From NCBI GenBank assembly GCA_007120675.1, contig SKNE01000046.1:1-9489 (forward strand): a DNA stretch of 9,489 bases, in the 5' to 3' direction. This document shows positions 5,510 to 9,489 of this stretch, one piece after another. Within the stretch, counting starts at the first letter, position 1, and every line of letters starts with the position of its first letter. Under the pieces are notes generated by a model. That model did no database searches and was not told the DNA's origin. It saw nothing but the letters and a program-made list of their open reading frames with translations. This stretch comes from Bacteroidales bacterium (lineage in GTDB: Bacteria; Bacteroidota; Bacteroidia; Bacteroidales; UBA7960). The position numbers and the translations under genes are program-made.

Positions 5510-8043
5510 GCTTTTTCCTGGCGCAAAATCTGTTCCAAACTCATCTCATCCCTGATCTTGACATCCCTGGCTTTACTGCCTTCAAAGGGGCCTACGATGC
5601 CAGCCGCTTCCAGCTGGTCAATGATTCTGCCTGCCCTGTTGTAGCCCAGCTTTAACTTTCTCTGGATCAATGAGGTAGATCCCTGCTGGGTGGCTACCAC
5701 GATGCGTGCGGCGTCCTCGAACAACTCATCCCTTTCGGTGGGATCGAGGGCTTCCGCCATTGAGTCATCGTCTTCAAAGTACTCGGGCAGGTGAAATGCG
5801 TCTGGATAGGCCCTTTGGGAGCCGATGAATTCGGTGATGCGCTCTATTTCCGGGGTGTCGATAAAGGCGCACTGCAGTCTGAGCAGGTCACTTCCGGTGG
5901 AGAGCAGCATGTCACCCCGACCGATTAGCTGATCCGCACCACCACTGTCCAGGATGGTTCTGGAGTCTACTTTTGCGGTTACCCTGAAAGCGACCCTGGC
6001 AGGGAAGTTGGCTTTGATCGTTCCCGTAATGATGTTGACAGACGGCCTCTGGGTGGCTATGACCAGGTGAAGGCCGACGGCCCTGGCCAGCTGTGCCAGG
6101 CGAGCGATTGGCAGCTCAATCTCCTTCCCGGCGGTCATGATCAGATCGGCAAACTCGTCGATGAAGAGCACGATGTATGGAAGAAAGCGGTGTCCGTGAA
6201 CGGGGCTTAGCTTGCGGGCCACAAATTTTGCGTTGTACTCCTTTATGTTGCGCGCCTGGGCATCTTTCAGCAAATCGTAGCGGTTGTCCATCTCCACACA
6301 GAGCGAGTTGATGGTGCGTACCACCTGCCTGGTTTCCGTTACGATGGCCTCCTCGGCGTCGGGCAGCTTGGCCAGGTAATGCCGCTCAATCTTTGAAAAC
6401 AGGTTCAGCTCCACCTTCTTGGGGTCCACAAGAACAAACTTCACATAGGCAGGGTGCTTTTTATACAGGATGGAGGTGAGGATGGCATTAAGACCCACCG
6501 ATTTTCCCTGTCCCGTCGCACCCGCCATCAACAGGTGGGGCATTTTGGTCAGGTCGGCGATGAATGTCTCATTGGCGATGGTTTTTCCCAGGCCAATGGG
6601 CAGCTCAAAGGCTGAGTGGCGAAACCGTTCGCTGCCCAGGATGGATTTCATGGAGACGATCTCAGGATTGCTGTTGGGGACCTCTATGCCGATGGTCCCC
6701 CTTCCCGGGATGGGCGCTATGATGCGTATGCCGAGCGCTGCCAGGCTGAGGGCGATGTCATTTTCCAGGTTCTTGATTTTGGATATGCGCACGCCGGGGG
6801 CGGGAACGATTTCGTACAATGTAACGGTGGGTCCGACGGTTGCCTTGATCTTGTCAATGTCAATGGCATAATTCTTCAGGGTGTCAATGATTCTGTTCTT
6901 GTTGCCCTCCAGCTCCTCCTTGTTGACCTGGATGGAACCACTTCCCCTGTCATCCAGGAGGTCCAGGTCGGGCAGACGGTAACGTGGCAAGTCCAGTGTC
7001 GGATCATAGTCACCAAGCTCAGCCGCCGCCTTGTTTTTTTGCGTGTCCCCGGGAAAGGGATCGTCAATTTCACGGTAGTCGCTGCCAGATAATTTTCCGT
7101 TGGCGATCTCGATCTCAAACTCGGGGTCATCCTTTTCCCGTTGCTCGCTGTCCTGTCCGCCGGGTAAGTGCCCTGTGCTTTCCTCACCCTGCGTCTTGCC
7201 TCCCTCATCGATAATGCGCACCCCCGCTTCCTCGCTTATGGATGGTGGCGGGTCATCATTCTCGTCTGTTGCTATCTCAGATGGGGGGTCCTGCTCCGGT
7301 TCCTTCATCGTTTGACCGGACACGGCTTCGTCTTCTTCATCTGCCGGCCGGGGACTTCCTTTCCTGAACACCCCCCCCAGGCTATGTCGCATGAACAGTG
7401 CCAACCCGTGAAAATTGGGGTCAAAGACCAGGATGATGAAGATCCCAAGGGCCAGGAACAACAGGATGGCGGTGCCGGCCAGGCCCAGCAGGCCGTTCAG
7501 CCAGAGGCTTGCCTCGTAACCAAAGGTGCCTGCGGTGATGAGCATGGGCCCTTCCCTGATGATGAATGCCAGTGATACGGAGAGCCAGAGGATCAAAAAG
7601 AGCGAATACCTTATTGTTTTCCACAGGGGCAACAAGCGGAACCCTGTCAGCATTCGCACCCCTGAAATGAAGAAAAGCAGAACGAATAGCAGGGAAGCCA
7701 CCCCGAACCATTGTTTGATAAAAAGGTGGGCCAGGATGGCGCCCGCCCTTCCCATGATGTTGCTGACCTCTGTGCTGCTGTCCCTCAGCAGCGCCCAGTT
7801 GAACGCCTTGCCATCCAGAAAGGTATCGTCAGCCTTCCAGCTCAGCAGGTAGCTGACAAAAGCCAGTAGCAGGAAAACCGCAAAGAGGATAAAAAACAGG
7901 CCCAGTGACTTCCTCAGGCGCTGGCTTCGGAAGAAAGCCCTGAGGGAGGTCCAGGTGATTTCCTTCCCTTCAATGTCCTTATTCGCCCTTTTGTCAGGTG
8001 GCTTATACTTGTTCCTCTGGGCGGTGTTTGACTTGAGGGCCAT
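5506..8043 (-). CDS. ftsK: FtsK/SpoIIIE-type DNA translocase
   Basis: FtsK pumps chromosomal DNA through the division septum and assists dimer resolution. This form has 845 residues. There are four membrane segments at about 47-69, 112-132, 146-163 and 182-207. An acidic, proline-containing linker (about 228-370) and the alpha/beta motor follow: Walker A GATGQGKS with K514, Walker B VLFIDEFADL near 622-632, and the RPSVNIITGTIKANFPARVAF segment typical of the family. The C-terminal winged-helix gamma domain (about 773-830) contains QRKLKLGYNRAGRIIDQLE, the DNA-sequence-reading module. ATG 8043 is preferred over the in-frame TTG at 8073 because the TTG lies inside the -7 box. It is 47 bases downstream of the speA-like stop and overlaps lolA by 4 bases. 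Confidence 0.96.
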   Translation of the reverse strand: MALKSNTAQRNKYKPPDKRANKDIEGKEITWTSLRAFFRSQRLRKSLGLFFILFAVFLLLAFVSYLLSWKADDTFLDGKAFNWALLRDSSTEVSNIMGRAGAILAHLFIKQWFGVASLLFVLLFFISGVRMLTGFRLLPLWKTIRYSLFLILWLSVSLAFIIREGPMLITAGTFGYEASLWLNGLLGLAGTAILLFLALGIFIILVFDPNFHGLALFMRHSLGGVFRKGSPRPADEEDEAVSGQTMKEPEQDPPSEIATDENDDPPPSISEEAGVRIIDEGGKTQGEESTGHLPGGQDSEQREKDDPEFEIEIANGKLSGSDYREIDDPFPGDTQKNKAAAELGDYDPTLDLPRYRLPDLDLLDDRGSGSIQVNKEELEGNKNRIIDTLKNYAIDIDKIKATVGPTVTLYEIVPAPGVRISKIKNLENDIALSLAALGIRIIAPIPGRGTIGIEVPNSNPEIVSMKSILGSERFRHSAFELPIGLGKTIANETFIADLTKMPHLLMAGATGQGKSVGLNAILTSILYKKHPAYVKFVLVDPKKVELNLFSKIERHYLAKLPDAEEAIVTETRQVVRTINSLCVEMDNRYDLLKDAQARNIKEYNAKFVARKLSPVHGHRFLPYIVLFIDEFADLIMTAGKEIELPIARLAQLARAVGLHLVIATQRPSVNIITGTIKANFPARVAFRVTAKVDSRTILDSGGADQLIGRGDMLLSTGSDLLRLQCAFIDTPEIERITEFIGSQRAYPDAFHLPEYFEDDDSMAEALDPTERDELFEDAARIVVATQQGSTSLIQRKLKLGYNRAGRIIDQLEAAGIVGPFEGSKARDVKIRDEMSLEQILRQEKA

Positions 8044-8070
8044 GCCGGTTGAATTCTTGTTCGTTGAAAG

Positions 8071-8078
8071 CAAAGGTA
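8071..8078 (-). promoter_or_regulatory. Bacteroidota -7 promoter box for ftsK-lolA
   Basis: The minus strand reads TACCTTTG, an exact TAnnTTTG match, 27 bases ahead of the ftsK ATG in the gap after the speA-like gene. A TTTTAA motif 12 bases upstream of the box (8091-8096) overlaps the speA-like stop codon; the same TTTTAA-N12 layout occurs at guaA. The leader is A-rich with no Shine-Dalgarno. It suggests ftsK-lolA can be transcribed independently of speA. Confidence 0.55.
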
Positions 8079-8090
8079 ATGAAAGACCGG

Positions 8091-9488
8091 TTAAAAGCCC
8101 AGCGTTTTGAGCATGGACTTATAGCTTTGCTCTTTGGCAAACAGCTTGGTATTCCACTCCCCTTCATCGTCCTTATCAATGATCACCAGCTTGGGTGCCG
8201 GGATCAGGCAATGTTGCAGTCCACCAAAGCCCCCGAGGGTCTCCTGGTAGGCACCGGTATGAAACATCCCGATGTATTGTGTTACACCCTTCCTTATTTT
8301 GGGCAGGAAGACCGCATTGGCGTGCGCTTCAGCGTTATAATAGTCCTGGCTGTCGCATGTCAGTCCCCCCAGGTTGACCCGTTCGTACTCATGATCCCAG
8401 TGGTTTAAGGCGAGAAGGATAAAACGCTGCTTGGAGGCCCAGATATCGGGAAGGGTTGTCATGAAGCTGCTGTCGATCATGTTCCAGCGCTCCCTGTCGT
8501 TCTGGTGCTTCTGATCCAGGATGGAGTATAGCACCGCACCGCTTTCCCCCACGGTAAAGGCACCGAATTCAGTGAAAATATCGGGCTCAGGCACCCCATG
8601 TTGTGCACATATGTTCTTGATCTGGGCAATGATCTCCTCGCACATGTACTCATAATCGTATTCAAAGGCCAGGGAGTTCTTTACCGGGAAGCCACCCCCG
8701 ATATTCAGGCTGTCCAGCTCCGGACAAACCTTCTTCAGGTCGCAGTATACATTGACGCATTTCGACAGCTCGTTCCAGTAATAAGCATTGTCCTTGATCC
8801 CCGTATTGATGAAAAAATGGAGCATCTTTAACTCAAAGCGGGGATCATCCTGGATGTAATTTTTGTAATAGGGCAGGATGTCGTTGTAGCGAATCCCCAG
8901 GCGGGAGGTATAAAACTCAAACATGGGCTCCTCCTCCGCAGCGATCCGGATCCCTATCTTGCATTTACGGTCCTTTCGGATCAGCTGGTCATACACCTCA
9001 ATCTCGCTTTTATTGTCCAGCACGGGGATGGTGTTCTCAAATCCGTTATTCACCAGGTCGCTGATCTTCTCCGTGTAGAGTGGTCGCTTAAAGCCGTTGC
9101 AGACGATATATCTTGACTTGTCTATCAGTCCCAGGTTCAGCAGCTCTTCCACTATGAATATGTCGAAAGCGGAAGAGGTTTCAATGTGGATATCGTTCTT
9201 GAGTGCTTCCTCCAGCACGAAGATAAAATGGGAGCTTTTGGTACAGTAACAGTAATGGTACTCTCCTTTGTAGTCGACCCTGGCCATGGCCACATTAAAC
9301 ATCCTTTTGGCCTTTTGTATCTGCTGGCTGATTTTTGGCAGGTAGCTGATCTTGAGCGGTGTGCCATATTGCTTCACCAGGTCCATCATGCAGATGTCGT
9401 GGAAATACAACTCGTTGTCTATCACCTTGAACTCTTCCTGGGGGAAGTCAAAGGTTTGTTCGATCAGGTCGATGTATTTGTTTTTCAT
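8091..9488 (-). CDS. speA: Arginine decarboxylase-like PLP enzyme, short (465-residue) Bacteroidota form
   Basis: The protein belongs to the fold III (alanine-racemase/ODC-like) PLP decarboxylases and probably makes agmatine from arginine for polyamine synthesis. It matches the roughly 460-residue proteins annotated as arginine decarboxylase across Flavobacteriia and relatives, shorter than the roughly 630-residue E. coli SpeA. The PLP lysine is K84 in YCTKSS. The glycine loop is NIGGGFP (262-268). The catalytic CD pair is C378-D379 in GGLTCDSQD, and the C-terminal PLP-contacting tyrosine is Y414 in TGAYQ. The EPGR-type motif is replaced by EFGAF (307-311). The ATG is one base from the window edge, but its opening (MKNKYIDLIEQTFDFPQEEF) matches relatives, so the gene appears complete; its promoter lies outside. 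No agmatine-processing gene is in the window, so the substrate is inferred from family resemblance. Confidence 0.85.
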   Translation of the reverse strand: MKNKYIDLIEQTFDFPQEEFKVIDNELYFHDICMMDLVKQYGTPLKISYLPKISQQIQKAKRMFNVAMARVDYKGEYHYCYCTKSSHFIFVLEEALKNDIHIETSSAFDIFIVEELLNLGLIDKSRYIVCNGFKRPLYTEKISDLVNNGFENTIPVLDNKSEIEVYDQLIRKDRKCKIGIRIAAEEEPMFEFYTSRLGIRYNDILPYYKNYIQDDPRFELKMLHFFINTGIKDNAYYWNELSKCVNVYCDLKKVCPELDSLNIGGGFPVKNSLAFEYDYEYMCEEIIAQIKNICAQHGVPEPDIFTEFGAFTVGESGAVLYSILDQKHQNDRERWNMIDSSFMTTLPDIWASKQRFILLALNHWDHEYERVNLGGLTCDSQDYYNAEAHANAVFLPKIRKGVTQYIGMFHTGAYQETLGGFGGLQHCLIPAPKLVIIDKDDEGEWNTKLFAKEQSYKSMLKTLGF

Positions 9489-9489
9489 G

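Noticed and set aside
8044..8073. TTG at 8073 as the ftsK start, adding ten residues
   Set aside because: The codon falls inside the TACCTTTG -7 box, so it would not be on the transcript made from that promoter; ATG 8043 follows an A-rich leader.
8448..8455. GGGAAGGG, a match to the E. coli FtsK-orienting KOPS motif (another on the minus strand at 7549-7556)
   Set aside because: One copy on each strand within 9.5 kb shows no skew, and the motif read by this organism's FtsK gamma domain is unknown.
1..9489. Search by eye for CRISPR repeats, transposase genes, tRNA or rRNA, integrase or att sites
   Set aside because: Nothing recognisable; coding density is high, all genes are core families and composition looks uniform.

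Overview
The window is a stretch of bacterial core chromosome, almost certainly from a member of the Bacteroidota (Bacteroidetes). Three independent signs agree. Promoter-like boxes of the Bacteroidota -7 type (TAnnTTTG) sit just ahead of three genes. Start codons lack clear Shine-Dalgarno sequences. The gene set is typical of the phylum: a LysM/periplasmic-binding-fold fusion, LolA next to a four-TM FtsK with a GATGQGKS Walker A, and the short 465-residue form of arginine decarboxylase. Base composition looks moderately GC-rich and even throughout. I cannot name a genus.

Layout from left to right. On the minus strand, yggS (PLP homeostasis protein) reads leftward into the first 68 codons of a TolC-type outer-membrane efflux gene cut by the window edge. 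A 161-base divergent intergenic region (925-1085) carries a -7 box for each direction. On the plus strand come guaA (GMP synthase) and, four bases after its stop, a secreted protein with three LysM domains and a type I periplasmic-binding fold. That gene converges on and overlaps by 8 bases the end of a minus-strand block: speA-like decarboxylase (right edge), then ftsK, then lolA, transcribed leftward. ftsK and lolA share an ATGA stop/start overlap.

Functionally the genes cover purine nucleotide supply (GuaA), PLP homeostasis and a PLP-dependent polyamine enzyme (YggS, SpeA-like), chromosome segregation at the septum (FtsK), lipoprotein delivery to the outer membrane (LolA), a probable wall-binding envelope protein (LysM-PBP1) and an export channel (TolC-type). 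Every coding region fits a known family, and I see no mobile element, CRISPR array, tRNA, rRNA or prophage signature. I do not find evidence for a new biological system. The points worth a second look are a nearly leaderless guaA start, a repeated promoter layout, a self-complementary tolC leader, the uncharacterised LysM-PBP1 fusion and a non-canonical PLP motif in the decarboxylase.
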